A DNA stretch of 64,000 bases from Holacanthus passer (GCA_025331565.1 JAFREQ010000038.1:1736001-1800000), one strand, 5' to 3'. Counted from the first letter of the stretch, positions 45,266-57,563 are shown. Numbers and translations: made by a program. The notes: generated by a model from the letters alone, not told the origin.

Positions 45266-46074
45266 AGAAGATGACTTGTCAGTTATTTTTACCTGTATTT
45301 ATGATTACATGTGTTCATCAGCGTGTGCCAAACAGGCCCAACGTAACTGTATTCCAAGGTACAGGCAACCTATTTGCACAATTTTATGAGAGCAAGCTTA
45401 CAACTACAATGTGTTTTATTTTGTTAAAGTGTCAAAGTGACCTTGAGAGCAGTCTGCTTAGTTTCCATGTGTTCAGGTATATTCAAGTTCGTGTGCATTT
45501 TTCTGCCTATAAAATAAACCTCTGTGTGCTTATGTGCATCCCTATATGAGTGTACCTGTGTGCATGTGTGTGTGTGCGCATTTGGTCATTGTTGGGTGAA
45601 CGCCCGCCCGATGCCACAGGTAGCTGAGTGCTCAGTGGAGTGTGTGTCGCTACACCTGTTCTCCCCTCAGGGAGGCGCTGTCCACGGCCAGCTGGCAGAG
45701 CAGAGCCGGGACAAAGGATTGGACAGATTGGATAAGCGGTGGGACGTTGGGATGAGCAGAAGACGTGGCTGAAGGTGAGAGCAAAAATAGAGAGAATAGG
45801 AAAAGTACAGCAAGAACAATAGGTAAGAGCTTGGTTGATGATAGATGATGCAGCGAGGTGTGTCATGACATACGAGGACACACGAAGGGCAAATATTATT
45901 AATGCTACTATAATGAGGAATAGCTTGTACTCCACTTTGTGCATGAAGAAGCAAGATTCAACTACATACTTTAAAATGAATTATGTAGACAAATAAATCT
46001 ATGCTGAACAGAACAGAATATTAATTGAATTATAGTAGTTATATCATAAAATGGATTTAAACATAAGAGTCATT
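45266..46074. other. Non-coding DNA, possible unspliced exon-like segment
   Basis: TG-rich at 45520-45580. A 104-bp segment at 45671-45774 has good acceptor and donor sequences and is discussed in the findings. Otherwise no gene. Confidence 0.45.
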
Positions 46075-47110
46075 CTATTCTATTCTAGCATTTCGGTAAT
46101 CTATAATTCTAGAATACATTTTCTATGTTGAAATAGAATCTATACATTTTATTCCAAAAAAGAATCCTGCATTCAAATATAACAGTGTCATTCCGGAATT
46201 TTCGTTTCTGGAATTCAGGAATTCTAGAGCTCTAGAAAAGAATGTTATATTTTTGAATGGAATCTGGACTGTCCATTCCAAGATCTAGAATAGAATTCTG
46301 CATTGAAATGTAACAGTCATTGTCGTTCAGAATCTTCCATTCTGAAATGGAACACTCCATTGGAACATTCCATCCCGGAACATTCTATTCTACAATGAAT
46401 TCTAGAATTCTAGAATTGAATGTTATATTTTTAAATAGCAACTAGACATTTTTTCCATTTCTAAGCTCAAGAATGGAATCCTGTATTCGGACATAATATT
46501 CAGTCTTGTTTAGAACATGTCATTCTGCAATTGAACATTCCATTAGAACATCCCATTTCATTCCATAACATTCAGAGAGAATGAACATTTAGAGCTTCTA
46601 GAAATCTGGAATTCTAGTATTCTAAAATTATTCTTACTATTGCTACTCTTCTATTAGAGAACACTCCTTCCGGAAGAGAACATTCCCCTCTGAGTCAGAA
46701 TTCTCTTCCAGAATGTTGTGCTCTAGAATATAATCTAGAATATTCCATTCCATTTCTAAATGTTAAACTGAATGAACAGAATTTGTTTGCAGAATAGGAA
46801 ATATTCTACTTGAGAACACAATGTTCTTTTCTAGGACAGAATGCTCTACTAAATGTACTAAATGTTCTGCTGATAAAATGCATTCAATTTGTTGAGCAAA
46901 TACTCCCTAATAAAACAGAATATTCTTTTGTAACACATATTGTTGAACAGAATGTTTAATTGTAGAATATAATATATTCTGTAAGAAAAACTGTTCTACT
47001 CCAGAGTATTCTCTTCTATTTAATTCTATTCTAAGTTAAAACGTGCTGTAGAATGCGACATTCAATTCCAGTACAGAATAGTCTGATAGTCTAATAGAAT
47101 AGCTCTAGAA
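46075..47110. repeat. Degenerate ATTCTA/TAGAAT satellite-like block
   Basis: About 1 kb is dominated by variants of ATTCTA, TTCTAGAA, GAACATTCCATT and TGGAATC. Longer landmarks recur: AATGTTATATTTTTGAATGG at about 46241 and AATGTTATATTTTTAAATAG at about 46419 (178 bp apart), and GAATCCTGCATTC, GAATTCTGCATTG and GAATCCTGTATTC near 46162, 46290 and 46474 (about 127 and 184 bp apart). A perfect 20-base palindrome lies at 46398-46417. The array decays toward 47100. No coding capacity. It does not match a transposon family I know. Confidence 0.75.
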
Positions 47111-47723
47111 GATACAAGATGTCATAATAAAACATGGTAGGTCTAGTATGATTGTGTCATTTGTGGTATACAAACAAAATACAGGGAAAGAAAAGTATTC
47201 CGCCTCGCAAATGATGTGACCTCCTTCCTCACCAAAACATGTCACCTTGTTTTGTAGCACCCACATCGATGCCCAACCTGTATAGGGAGATCAGTCATTT
47301 CCACAGTCGTGTAATATCACAGTGGTGAGATGCCTCAAAGAGATTCACTAAAGCCAGAGGAATTAATGTCTGAAAAAATGCAGGGAGTCTGATCCGGGAT
47401 CCGTTCCCCGATTTTATTAGGAAGGACAAAAAACATGTATTAAAACAAACAAACAAAAAAACATGCAAATATGTCTTAAAGTATTTTCTTTCAGTGGTGA
47501 GTACATCACCTACTTCAGGCTTTCACAGGCCTCCTACCCACCTGGACTCATAGAAAATTGGATGATGGCTTGTGCTATATGTCATCATGATAACATAATA
47601 TCTGTCTGTCTTTGCTTGGGACTAAAATATTTGTCTCCATTTCCTTCTTTCACTTTGTGTTAGACTTGTTTCACCATCTGTAACTTCATCTCTCCCACTT
47701 TCCGTCTCTTGGGCCTAGTTAGG
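47111..47723. other. Unique non-coding DNA
   Basis: The 47180-47420 part is complex and could include a conserved element (GTGTAATATCACAGTGGTGA near 47310), but I rate it below the others. No gene seen. Confidence 0.45.
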
Positions 47724-47777
47724 ATGTGTGTGTCCGTGTGTGTGTCTGTGTTTCTATGTGTGTGTGTGTGTGTGTGT
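47724..47777 (+). repeat. Interrupted (TG)n microsatellite
   Basis: TG runs broken by TCC, TCTG and TTCTA. Confidence 0.92.
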
Positions 47778-48080
47778 CAGCTTTCCTCTGTCCTGCCTCC
47801 GGGCTGAAGTGTCAGACAGGGGAGTGAGATGTCTCTTTCTCCCTCCGTATGCAGTTGTTAGCTAAAATACTGCTACACTGCTGCAAACAGCCGATGGGGT
47901 CAGCCAACCTGAAGACACACATATAGACGGATGCATTCTCAATATATTACACAAACAATATAAAGCACACACAATGCATACACACCTAGGCAAACATAGT
48001 CATATCTCATTAGGTGGCAGCTGCCTCATATCTATGTTTCAGCTCATTCAGCAGGGAATGTATGTAAAACTTACTGGGCT

Positions 48081-48112
48081 GACACACACACACACATACA
48101 CACACACACACA
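48081..48112 (+). repeat. (CA)n microsatellite
   Basis: CA units with one TA interruption. Confidence 0.95.
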
Positions 48113-48251
48113 TAGTCTCACTTGAGTATATTTCAAATACTGTAGCCAGTGTGCTTGCTCACACACATGCACATCCAACCCGCATGAGGATAATTTATAT
48201 AATATACTCATCCTCCCTCTCTCCTCCTCTCACACTTAGGGACATGCAAAT

Positions 48252-48268
48252 ACACACACACACACACC
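48252..48268 (+). repeat. (CA)n microsatellite
   Basis: Eight CA units; another short CA run lies at about 48319-48332. Confidence 0.9.
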
Positions 48269-48688
48269 TCTATCTCTATCCTGTCCTCTCTTTCTTTTTC
48301 ACAGACTCTCAGATTTTCACACACACACACTCACACTGCTCACTTGCTATCCATCGGCCCAGTCCTCTGGGAAAATAGTGAAACAGAGGATGGAAGGAAA
48401 CAGAGTGAAAGCAGAAGGTGATAGTGGGTAAAAGATAGATGTGGCCTGAAAGGCAGTGAAAGAGGAGAAGAGAGGGGAAAAGGTAGAGACGAAGCAGAGT
48501 TGGGAAGAATGAGACAGTGAAAGTGGAGAAAGGGTGGAGGAATTTGTCAAAGCGAGACCAAGAGGGTCCAGAGCAGAACAATCTAGGTTTCAGAGGTGCT
48601 GTATGGAAGTGGAATGGAGAGAACAAAAAAATGTACAAAGTACCTCAGAAATGAACTTTCAGGCACAGAAAGAACCAAACACACTTTC
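48269..48688. other. GA-rich non-coding DNA
   Basis: The plus strand is purine-rich at 48360-48620, giving Ser/Phe/Leu frames on the minus strand. No gene seen. Confidence 0.5.
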
Positions 48689-48706
48689 CACACACACACA
48701 CACACA
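48689..48706 (+). repeat. (CA)n microsatellite
   Basis: Nine CA units. Confidence 0.92.
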
Positions 48707-49095
48707 GTTTGAAATTGAGCTGAATTCAGCCCTGCGTTTGAACCAGAGGCTACACCCAATGTAGGCCATTCCCAAACACTTTTGAATTAGGTCCTGCTCT
48801 CCTTTCCACAGAAAAGAGAAGTGTGAAATTGACCAAGTCAAAGCTGTGGCCTGAGCAAAGCAGATTTTCTGCCATTGGAGCAGAGCAGCATCTATCCAGT
48901 GTGATTGTGCTGTTGTGATCTGGGACAGAGTTTGTGTTTTACCCTTGAAATTCTTTATGAGGCTTGTGTTACATTTGGGATCATGCTTTTTTGGGTTGAA
49001 AAGCAAGAGGATGTGTGTCGAATGAAAGTGAGCTTGTTTGGGTTTGAATATGAGGTTTTTTAAGGTGGTGCTAATATCAGTTTCAGTTATCAGTT

Positions 49096-49123
49096 TGGGA
49101 CAATAAAGTCTATCTATCTATCT
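49096..49123 (+). repeat. 3' tail of a truncated SINE/LINE with (CTAT)n
   Basis: GGGACAATAAAG followed by three to four TCTA units. It matches the tail type of the SINE at 30955-31080 (GTGGGACGAATAAAGG plus a short tandem tail). Confidence 0.5.
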
Positions 49124-50398
49124 GGCATTGCTTAGGTCTGGTTAAGTTTATGCAACTAAAACCACTTGTTCATGTGATAACAACTGAACAAGCTAAATGT
49201 TCATCATTCAGTTAATCATAATTTCTCTTGTAAAACCAAAGTATATTATTGCTTAATAAGTAGTTCTGGTGGCCAGAAGTTGGCCTCGGGTGGCAGAACA
49301 CCTACTGCAACTACAGTTGGTAAGAACCTGAGGCACAGTGGGTGTTCAGCTCCAGGTCATACTTTAAAGAACTACTGGGTTAAGTTTAGTGAATAATCTC
49401 TAATCTATATCAAAAGAGAGTAAAACACTGGAATGAGTTGGACTTTAAATTGGATTAGTAACCCCTGAGTGCAGGACAAGGCATTTGAGTTTCCATTCAC
49501 TGGATGTATTTTGACTCTTATCAGACAACTTAAATCTGAAAAATATTTTCATCGTCATAATCACAATCAGCTTTGACTGTGTCTGTGTGCACATGTATTT
49601 ACAGTATGCGCCTGTTGCTTCTAATCCACACCAGCTCCCGACTGCATTCACACTGCGTGCATCTGTGGGTAAATTTAATACACCGGTTTTGTCACATATA
49701 ATATTTAGCTCTTAAACACCTTGGTTCTGTGCATCACCACTCTTCCCCATTCGGTTCTGTTCTGGTTGTGTTCCGAAGCGATGAAAGGCAACTTAAAACA
49801 GCTTTATCTGTGGCGCAGCGGGGACGGAGTCTGTGAAATGTGTCAGTGGTTTTGGATCAACAGGAAGGCTGAATAGATGAGAACCAAAACCAGACGTGCT
49901 TATGAGAGAAACCGGGGAGGGAGCTGGATTCTGCTCTCAGAGAGGTATGCACATTCTGAAAAACATCAGCTCTGTTTTGCTTTTGCTGCATTAAGACTTG
50001 CTGCTTTGGCACAGCGCACACACACTCACACAGACACACATGCTCCAACTTACTAACCCTGGTGTTCTGCACTGCGTATGGTTTGCATTGGTTCTGCTGC
50101 TGGCTTTTGTAAACAGCACTAACTGCTTGTGTATGTCTGAGCCCTGCGACTTCTCAGACTTCTGAATGAAAGGCTACCTCGATCTCTCTGCAGCTCTCTC
50201 ACTTCCTCCCTCTGTCTCTGTGTCTCTTTGTGTCTCTTTCTCGCCCTTTGACCTGCTTTACCGTATGGGCTGTCACAAGTGTGTGCTCCTGTCGCACGTG
50301 TTTAGGTAAGTCGGTGACATGTGATCCCTGCAGGCCAAGGGTTATACACATTCAATGTCGTCCACTATGTTGACTGTAAGTTGGTTGGGGACAAAGAG
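49124..50398. other. Unique non-coding DNA
   Basis: No gene or recognised element. The minus-strand frame at 49857-50072 covers a CA-rich patch and has no domain. Confidence 0.5.
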
Positions 50399-50425
50399 AG
50401 TGTGTGTGTGTATGTGTGTGTGTGT
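50399..50425 (+). repeat. (GT)n microsatellite
   Basis: GT units with one TATG break. Confidence 0.92.
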
Positions 50426-51006
50426 CCATTAGGTCTGGCCTGGCTCATTTTCTGCAATGAGTCCTTTTCTTGAATGAATCACTTTGTGGAACTTTGAGGC
50501 TTAATCTTGGTCTCAAATATAATCTTGCTTAATCAGATTTAGGCTGAGTGTTGGTGATAATCTGAGAATGTAAAAAGAAAAGCCTTTTATGTGTCAGCTT
50601 CTAATTCTCAAATTTTTGTCCATCGTGACAATTGATCATGATAACATTTTACTCATTTGCAGAGATTTGGAAATGCAGCTTCTGGCAAGAGGAATGTTGA
50701 TCTGACCAGGAGTGCTTCCGTTTTACAAATTTCACACACACAAAGAAAAAGGGAGAGCAGATAAATAAAATGCTGATTATTAGTTCCAATTACTTTGACA
50801 GTGCTGGTTCTGATTCTGGTAGTTCAATGATCTGAATTCAAATTCAAACGGAATTGAACCGAAGTTTCAAAAGCCACAGAAAACACACACTCTCACACAC
50901 AAATGTAGATACACAAACACACACATCTTGTCCACATTAGGACAGTAACCCTACCCATGTCTACTCCTCATCCCCAGTCACAGGAAGTGAGGTCAGCAGA
51001 GAGACA

Positions 51007-51024
51007 GTGTGTGTGTGTGTGTGT
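51007..51024 (+). repeat. (GT)n microsatellite
   Basis: Nine GT units. Confidence 0.92.
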
Positions 51025-51135
51025 TTTGATGTGTCCCCCCTGGTGTCTCCTTTCTCTGGAAGATTAGGTTTCACCCATCACTGAGGCTTGCTAATTAATG
51101 TCACAACCTGCTAGCCGTGTCAGCACCAATTTACT

Positions 51136-51154
51136 ACACACACACACACACACA
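51136..51154 (+). repeat. (CA)n microsatellite
   Basis: Nine CA units. Confidence 0.92.
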
Positions 51155-51960
51155 CTCGGACTGAAACACACCTTTACGCCTATACACACCCACACACAGA
51201 AAAATATACCTCTTCTTACCTGTCACAGTTAATGTCATACTTGTGTGTCTGACTTTTGGGGGTTTTCTGCTTTCTCCTCTCTGTGTCACTCTATCCACAC
51301 AGTTTGCTTCCTCTCCTCTAATACATCACCATCTTTCTTTCTGCGATTTCTCCACCCTTGTCCTTTTTCACATCGCTGTCACTACCAATTCTCCACCTCT
51401 TTCTTTCCCTCCCTTTTCCCCGTCCCCTCTCTACTTATCTTTCCTTGTCAGCGGCCCTTCTCCCTTTGCTCCCTTCAGTTCATTTTTTTCTTCAGACGTC
51501 TTTCCCCATATCCTGCTGGACATAACGCACTCCATCTCTCTCCCAGTCTTCTTTCCTTCATCATCACATCTCTTTTACCCTGTTTGTCATCATATCCTGT
51601 TGCTCTTCTCACGACACATAAAAAAGGGATAGCCTACAAATCTATGACTTACACATTAAGATGTGTGTCATCATGCGTATATCAGCTTTTGCTTGCTGTG
51701 CCACCAAAGTAAAATCTGAATTTATTTAAAATGTTAAATATTCCAACTTTGATTACTTTGTATTATAATTTACACAAGAGTGGAGCCTGGAGTCTGTTTC
51801 TCAATCAGCTCAGATGAAATTCCCCATGAGAAAATGGGCGCATTGCAGCTTTAAAAGCTATGACTGAGAGAAGAACAAGAAGGTGTAAGGATGAAAATAA
51901 AGTGCAAGCAACTGTTATACCTCCAGAATGCAATAAAATGAATATATTAGTGTTTGAATG

Positions 51961-52094
51961 TAGGGTGTCCATAAAGACAGAAAATTAATTAAATGTATAA
52001 AACATATAAAAGATAAAACATATTAGATATTTTAAAAATCTTAATATACTTTTATTTGTACATGAAAGTTAAAATGTAGCTTTTGGACATTCTA
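51961..52094. mobile_element. Possible tiny mariner-type miniature element
   Basis: A 134-bp AT-rich segment bounded by TA dinucleotides. The left end TAGGGTGTCCATAAAGACAG and right end CTTTTGGACATTCTA form an imperfect inverted repeat (TAGRRTGTCCAWAAAG). TA duplications and GGGTGTCC ends are seen in mariner-like elements. The repeat is short and the call tentative. Confidence 0.35.
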
Positions 52095-52673
52095 ATTTAA
52101 TTTTGTTTCTGCAAACAAAACAAACTTGTAAAAATGTAAAACCTGCTTTTTTGCCCTCGATCGCTCTATGACCATTAACCAGTGACTTCAAAACAGGGCA
52201 ACTTTTAAGATTTTAACTAACTGTAAAAAAAAATGTAAAAATGTAAATGTAAAAAACATTGACTGAGAAGTAAAACATTATTGACTTGATCTTCTGTATT
52301 AAATATCAACATGTGCCTATTTCCAGTTTTTAGAATATGAATTTGTATCCATTGGATTATCCAGTTTAACCCAACAATAAAAATTGTCCCTTTACCAATA
52401 TTTGCATAATTTGACACAGTTGACAGATGCATGGAAACTGTCAACAATACTGTAGCTAGTGTCAGCGACATGAAGCCCCGACCCTGGTATGACCCTTGTT
52501 TAGCTTTCTAATACAGTCATGTTAAGATGTGACCTCACGTTTAACCACATCACTCCCTCTCGCTGGCAATCAATAATTTGTCCAGCCAGTTGGACAGCCT
52601 CACTTAACCTCTGATGTTGCTGTGTCGGCTATATGTGTTCAAGTCCTGGTGCGTAAGTATGTTAATGTCTGCC
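52095..52673. other. AT-rich non-coding DNA
   Basis: ATGTAAA words repeat at 52225-52250. No gene seen. Confidence 0.5.
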
Positions 52674-52692
52674 TGTGTGTGTGTGTGTGTGT
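52674..52692 (+). repeat. (TG)n microsatellite
   Basis: Nine TG units. Confidence 0.92.
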
Positions 52693-53489
52693 GCGAGTGT
52701 TTGCCCCTATCATTAGCCCTAATGATTGACAATGTCCTCCCATTTCCACCTCCCCCTTTCTCCTTCCCTTCCTTTCCTTATTGACCCTCCTGTCAGCGGC
52801 CTGTCACAGGGACTTCCTCATATCATCAATAGCAGGACTTTATCTAGATGGACAGTCACCCGCTCTCATGTACCTCGTGGCTTATCTGGGATACTGTATC
52901 TGGCAGGGAGGTAAATTGAGTGTGTCTGTGTGAGTGCGTTCTTGTATTTCTCTCCTTTAAAGGGCAAACTGTCCTTTCAGGAGTAGAAAGGTGAGGAAAG
53001 AACATTTTGCTGCTCACTTCTAGGGGTTAGATTTCAAGGATGTTGGGAGTTAGGTATCAGAGAAATGTTTGGCCTCTCCCAAAAAATCACTCACAGCTAA
53101 AACACTACTTAAAGTAAATTTGCATGTGTTTTAATGGTGAAAACTTTACAGTGCAAAGATGAAATCCCAAATTTTATCTGTTCCTTCTAACATTGTATAA
53201 CTGGTGTCGAACATGATGACGGTGTGTTCAGGGGAGCTTTTACTCAGAAATATCCAAATTACAAATGCAGCTCTGTTGTCTTTCAATGGCAGTATGAAGG
53301 AGAGCTGATAAGTAACGATAAGCCCATTGAAACCTTGTTATAAACCTGAGTATTTGCAAAGTGTTAAACAAAGAATAAAACAATCTCATCTTTAAACTTA
53401 ACCAATCTAAAGGGAAGATCACTCTTTTTTGGCACTGTTTTTCATTATTCCCATCAAATCATCTATTGCTTGAAAATTAAGTAGCTCAG
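52693..53489. other. Unique non-coding DNA
   Basis: No gene or recognised element before the LINE fragment. Confidence 0.5.
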
Positions 53490-53990
53490 ACAAAATAATT
53501 TTAACTAATTGTTTTTAATTCTTCCTATTTAGACTACTGCAACTTCAACCAGAAGACACAATACTTTATCTGTCCATGCCAGCTAAAGGGATACACAGAA
53601 GCATTTCCTGGTCTGACGCCCTTCAGCACAACATTTGTCTGTGTCTTCACACCACTTTATAGTGCTTTACACACCGCTACAGAAAAAAAAAAGCCATCTG
53701 TTTCATGATGCAACAATGCTATGGTGAAGGTTTCATTCAGTTTTATGCACAAAAGCAACATCTCAGCCATAAATTAGTTGCTTAGTTGCTTTATCCAAAA
53801 CACTGTGATGCAGCTCTGAACAAATATCAGGAAAAGAGAAAATATCACACCCATTCCTGTCTGTCTTCACCGGCTACCTGTGCATTTTACAACAGATTTT
53901 AAGATCCTGCTGTAAGTTTTGAACTTTTAAGGCCTCATATGGTCAGGGTCCCTTTGATATTTGTTTCCTGGATGACCTTTGTCTAAGTTT
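53490..53990 (+). mobile_element. L2/Rex-type LINE 3' fragment with an internal insertion
   Basis: Plus-strand translations give SSYLDYCNFN (about 53520-53549), matching the LDYCN motif of fish LINE reverse transcriptases. After a gap come RKRENITPIP, then LHRLPVHF and TDFKILL (about 53840-53913), matching the ITP...LHWLPV...FKILL signature. A stop replaces a conserved Leu after KILL. Between 53585 and 53790 the LINE is interrupted by unrelated DNA including CAACAATGCTATGGTGAAGG, possibly a nested SINE or miniature element. Dead copy. Confidence 0.75.
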
Positions 53991-55047
53991 ACCAGCCCTT
54001 TTTGGTATGCACGTGTTGTTTCAGCTGTAGTCTGTATTTTTTATTCATTTCAGTTTGTTCCTTTTTTAAATGCAGTTTCATGCTTATTATGAATATTGAT
54101 GTCTTACCATATTATATAATTATATCAGAACAGTGACATGTAAGTAAAGTTCAGAATTATGTTAGATAGGGATTTGTTTTTACATTATGACAAACATTTC
54201 ATTTGGGAGTTAGAAAGAAATGAAAATCACAATCATGGACATGGCGTTTCTGTTTTGCTACTTTTCATTGCACATATACAATGCAGTCATAAACCATTGC
54301 CAGTTCATTTTCCCATCAGGTGTCTGGGGGGTGTTTCCTGGGAAAACTCTTGCACAAGTAGCTCTGTGGTTTCAGTTTGCGGTTTGTTTGGAATAAATAC
54401 AAAAGGAGCTGCTCAGCTAGTTGGAGGAGCAAACCACCGTGACCAGAGAGACAAAGAGCAACGCCTATAGAAACTCAAGTTCCATCATCCAAAAAAAATC
54501 AAAGGACAAAGGCTTTACAGAACTGATCATACTTTAATGACAACTTGTGATGTGCAATGCAAAACACCACAGCAAAATCAAAAGGAGGATTATAGCACTA
54601 GAAGGCAAAATGCAGTTAGTTCCTCACAAGCGCAGTATTCCCAGTGAGTGTGTACAAGAGCGTCTGTGCGTCTGATGTCAAGAGTGTCAGATTTTGGGGT
54701 TCTTTCCGACAGTAGTTCTAAATCTCAGTATTTGACATGAGCTCTGAGACTCTCTATCGCTCTGTCTTCCTCTCTTTCACCCTTCATGTCTCTTTTATGT
54801 GAGGAGGGGGGGTTTGGATTTTTACTTCAGTCGAAAGAGGGCGAGAAAAGAGACGATGACGGAGGAAAGGAAAGAAATGGAGAGAAGAAGGTAATCTAAG
54901 AGTTCAGAGGTATTACAAGGAGAAGGGAGAGGGAGAGAAAGTGAGAAGGAGAGATAGGGGAGAATGACAGATGGGCCCAAAGAAGAGAGGGCTGCTGGGT
55001 TCAGCACTGCGGCAGAGCCGAGCATATGACAGCTTTACAGTGGGCTC
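53991..55047. other. Unique non-coding DNA, GA-rich end
   Basis: A plus-strand frame at 54159-54470 (103 codons) has no recognisable domain. The plus strand is GA-rich at 54830-54970. No gene seen. Confidence 0.5.
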
Positions 55048-55074
55048 TGTGTGTGTGTGTGTGCGCGTGTGTGT
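55048..55074 (+). repeat. (GT)n microsatellite
   Basis: GT units with a GCGC break. Confidence 0.92.
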
Positions 55075-55338
55075 TCATAAGCGTGTATCCTGGCTCTCCT
55101 ATACAAGTGTGTTAGTCTGTGTGTGCATATCGGTACATGTCTGCATGTGTGTGTGTTCACGCACGTGCTCACATTCGTGCCTTGGCATGCTGCCAGTGTT
55201 TACCTAGGGCATTTTCTGTGTGTTGAATGTAGCCAGAGGGACCGTTCCTCCACCTGTTATCCTTCCATTCTTCTCTCTTCTCACCAGCTCCTGTCATCCA
55301 TCTCTATATTGACTTAACCAGTGATAAATCAGGGCCGC

Positions 55339-55378
55339 TGTGTGTGTGTGTGTGTGTCTGCGTGTGCGTGTGTTTGTG
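55339..55378 (+). repeat. Interrupted (TG)n microsatellite
   Basis: Nine TG units, then CTGCGTGTGCGTGTG and TTTGTGTG. Confidence 0.92.
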
Positions 55379-55639
55379 TGGGAGTTGCATGTTTGCTTTA
55401 GCCGCGGCACATGTTGGCTTAGCGCTCACTGAGGATTTCTCACACATCTTAAATGCATTGAAATTTGTTTACAAGTGTTGTTGCACTCATTTGCTCATCG
55501 CAGCTTGTTTTCCGATACATCACCCCTCCTGGTATGTGAAGATTTCCAGAAATAGGCCACGCTTTGACAAACACTACACAATAAAATACAGCGTGTGTGC
55601 GTGCGGATATGGTTGACATCGTTTGCGCTATTTTTCTTC

Positions 55640-56050
55640 TTTATGCTCCTCGCTCTTCTTTGCTCCAGATGAATCCCTCGTTCTGCTTCTCAGCGGTCGG
55701 TCGTTGCAGCTCCCTCTGATCGTGCTCCTCCCGCCAGCCGTAATTTCTGCACTTCCTGTTTCTCTGGCTTTGGCTATGATGTCTGGAGCCGAGGTGAGAG
55801 GTCGCGAGGACCAGGTGTGCTGGAGCTGGCGTTGACTGGTCCGGCTGCTCCGCTACCTTTGTCTCTCCTGCTGTTAATCTGGCACGGTGAGAGCACATTT
55901 TGTTCAATTGTTCTCCCCATGAATTAGGTGTTATGCTAAGCTGCTTGCATGGCAGCCACGTTTTATGAAATGATTTGGAGCAGGTTTTGTCGGCAATTAG
56001 CTGTGTTTGGTGTACTGCAGACGGCACTGGCTGTGCAGAGGTAGTTTCAT
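55640..56050. promoter_or_regulatory. Candidate conserved non-coding element K
   Basis: The 5' half is GC-richer with CpGs (GGTCGGTCGTTGCAGC near 55696). The 3' half contains CCCCATGAATTAGGTGTTAT near 55916, GCTGCTTGCATGGCAGCCAC near 55941 (a short inverted repeat, GCTGC...GCAGC) and CGGCAATTAGCTGTGTTTGG near 55990. Frames on both strands, including a 137-codon minus-strand frame (55641-56054), lack domains. I favour a regulatory element over an exon. Confidence 0.33.
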
Positions 56051-57562
56051 ACATAAAGCAAAGTTGGTATCACTTTTTTTAGTCACCCTTTACAAGGTGT
56101 TTTCATTATTTGTAAGTAGTGTAATGGCTTTATTAATTGTTCGTTTAATGCTTTGTAAATTAGTTATTGTCCCATTCATGAGAACAACTTCTGGGTGCAA
56201 GCAAATCCACTGAATGAGGCAGTTCTATTGGAATGAATTGATTTTGCAGCAAAATCCTGCTGTTTTAAATGCTGGTTGATGCTGGTTTAAATGCTGATCA
56301 AAGGGCTGGTCCATTTTGCATATACAGCACATGTAATTGTTAACTCGGCCACTCTAGTGTCAAAGCTTGTGAATCTTATAAAGCACTTTTCAAAAAATTC
56401 GATGCAATATGTCATTTATATTGCAAGTTGTGGCTGTTTTAGGGCAACTGTTTTAAGTCGGAAACCTGTGACTGACTTGTAAAACATTTTTATGAATGTT
56501 CCTGGCTTGAATGAATAATATACAACATTATAAACTGTGATAATTTACTCAATAAAAGAATGTGCATCATTTTAAGGCTCCTTGGTGAGATATAATATCC
56601 CATCCTTTGTGCACATACAGTCTTTTGTCCCTGAACCTTGCCACATAAAACCTTTGTAACAGAGCCACGGGCTCGCTGGAACAGATGTCAGTGATGGTTT
56701 TTATTGCTGTAAGGTCAGAACTGTGCTTCTACTTTGGGATGAGCCAGGAAGAGGAGACAGAGGCCGGCGCAGTGGCCGAGGCGTTGCAGTTCGCCTAAAA
56801 ATGGAAGACGTGCGATCGTGACTGTCACACGCCATTGATTGTGAGTCATGGGTGACGTTTACTGTCAAAAGCATGCGCCGCACAGTAAGGGGTATCACAG
56901 GCGTGCAGGACTCACACATTCAAGCACGCAAATCCTTCACTTGCAGCCTTGTTTCCAGGGCAATAACCTAAACATACAGAATTAATCTGCAGCTGATTTG
57001 GCCACAAAATAAGACCAGAGAGTTTTGGGGTCTCTGGCTTGTCTTTAAACTGCTGAGGTGGATCACAATAGGGTGCAGGATGTAATGAGAGGCCAAGCAG
57101 AAAGGCCTCATAAAGCCAGCCAGGGATTAAACACAGGGTGTGGGAATGTCGGGGAAACATTGGATCAATGTCAGAGCAAAGTTGATTTAATGTTGCGTGT
57201 GAGCTGGGGACTCGATGTTGATGTATGAAATGTTTTACAGCGTTAATGGAGGGTCAGCAACTCTGGTAGAACGAGAGGAGGAAGATCGGGGAGGAGAGAG
57301 CAGGAGACAGAGACAAAAACAAGAAGCAGAGACAGAAGAACGCAGACATGAAGATGAGAGAAATAAAAAGAAAGAAAGCTTTGGGAAGTCTGCATGTACT
57401 AACTTGTGACCTGTGACATGCCATTTGTCATGAGTCAAGAATGACAGAGAGGGAACAACAGTGGAAACCACAATGTGATCTCTTTTCTCCTTCATTCACT
57501 CTGGGCTGTCATCCTGCTTCTCTCTTGCTGGTTTTAATTTGTTTAGACTTTGTGCTTGCCTG

Positions 57563-57563
<1 letters not shown>
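56051..57563. other. Unique non-coding DNA
   Basis: ATGCTGGTT is repeated at 56268-56300 (a word typical of fish GCTGGT repeats). The plus strand is GA-rich at 57260-57370. No gene seen. Confidence 0.5.

Larger units (their letters stand above)
50426..51960. other. Non-coding DNA with CA/GT runs and a CT-rich tract
   Basis: Short (CA)n and (GT)n occur at 50880-50925, 51007-51024 and 51136-51154. A CT-rich tract (51290-51610) gives two overlapping 130-155-codon Ser/Phe/Pro frames, which I reject as genes. Nothing else recognised. Confidence 0.5.

Noticed and set aside
51243..51712. Two overlapping plus-strand frames of 129 and 155 codons
   Set aside because: Both come from a CT-rich tract and encode Ser/Phe/Pro-rich low-complexity sequence in two frames at once.
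55641..56054. 137-codon minus-strand frame over the GC-richer block
   Set aside because: No domain or splice context; I treat the block as possibly regulatory instead.
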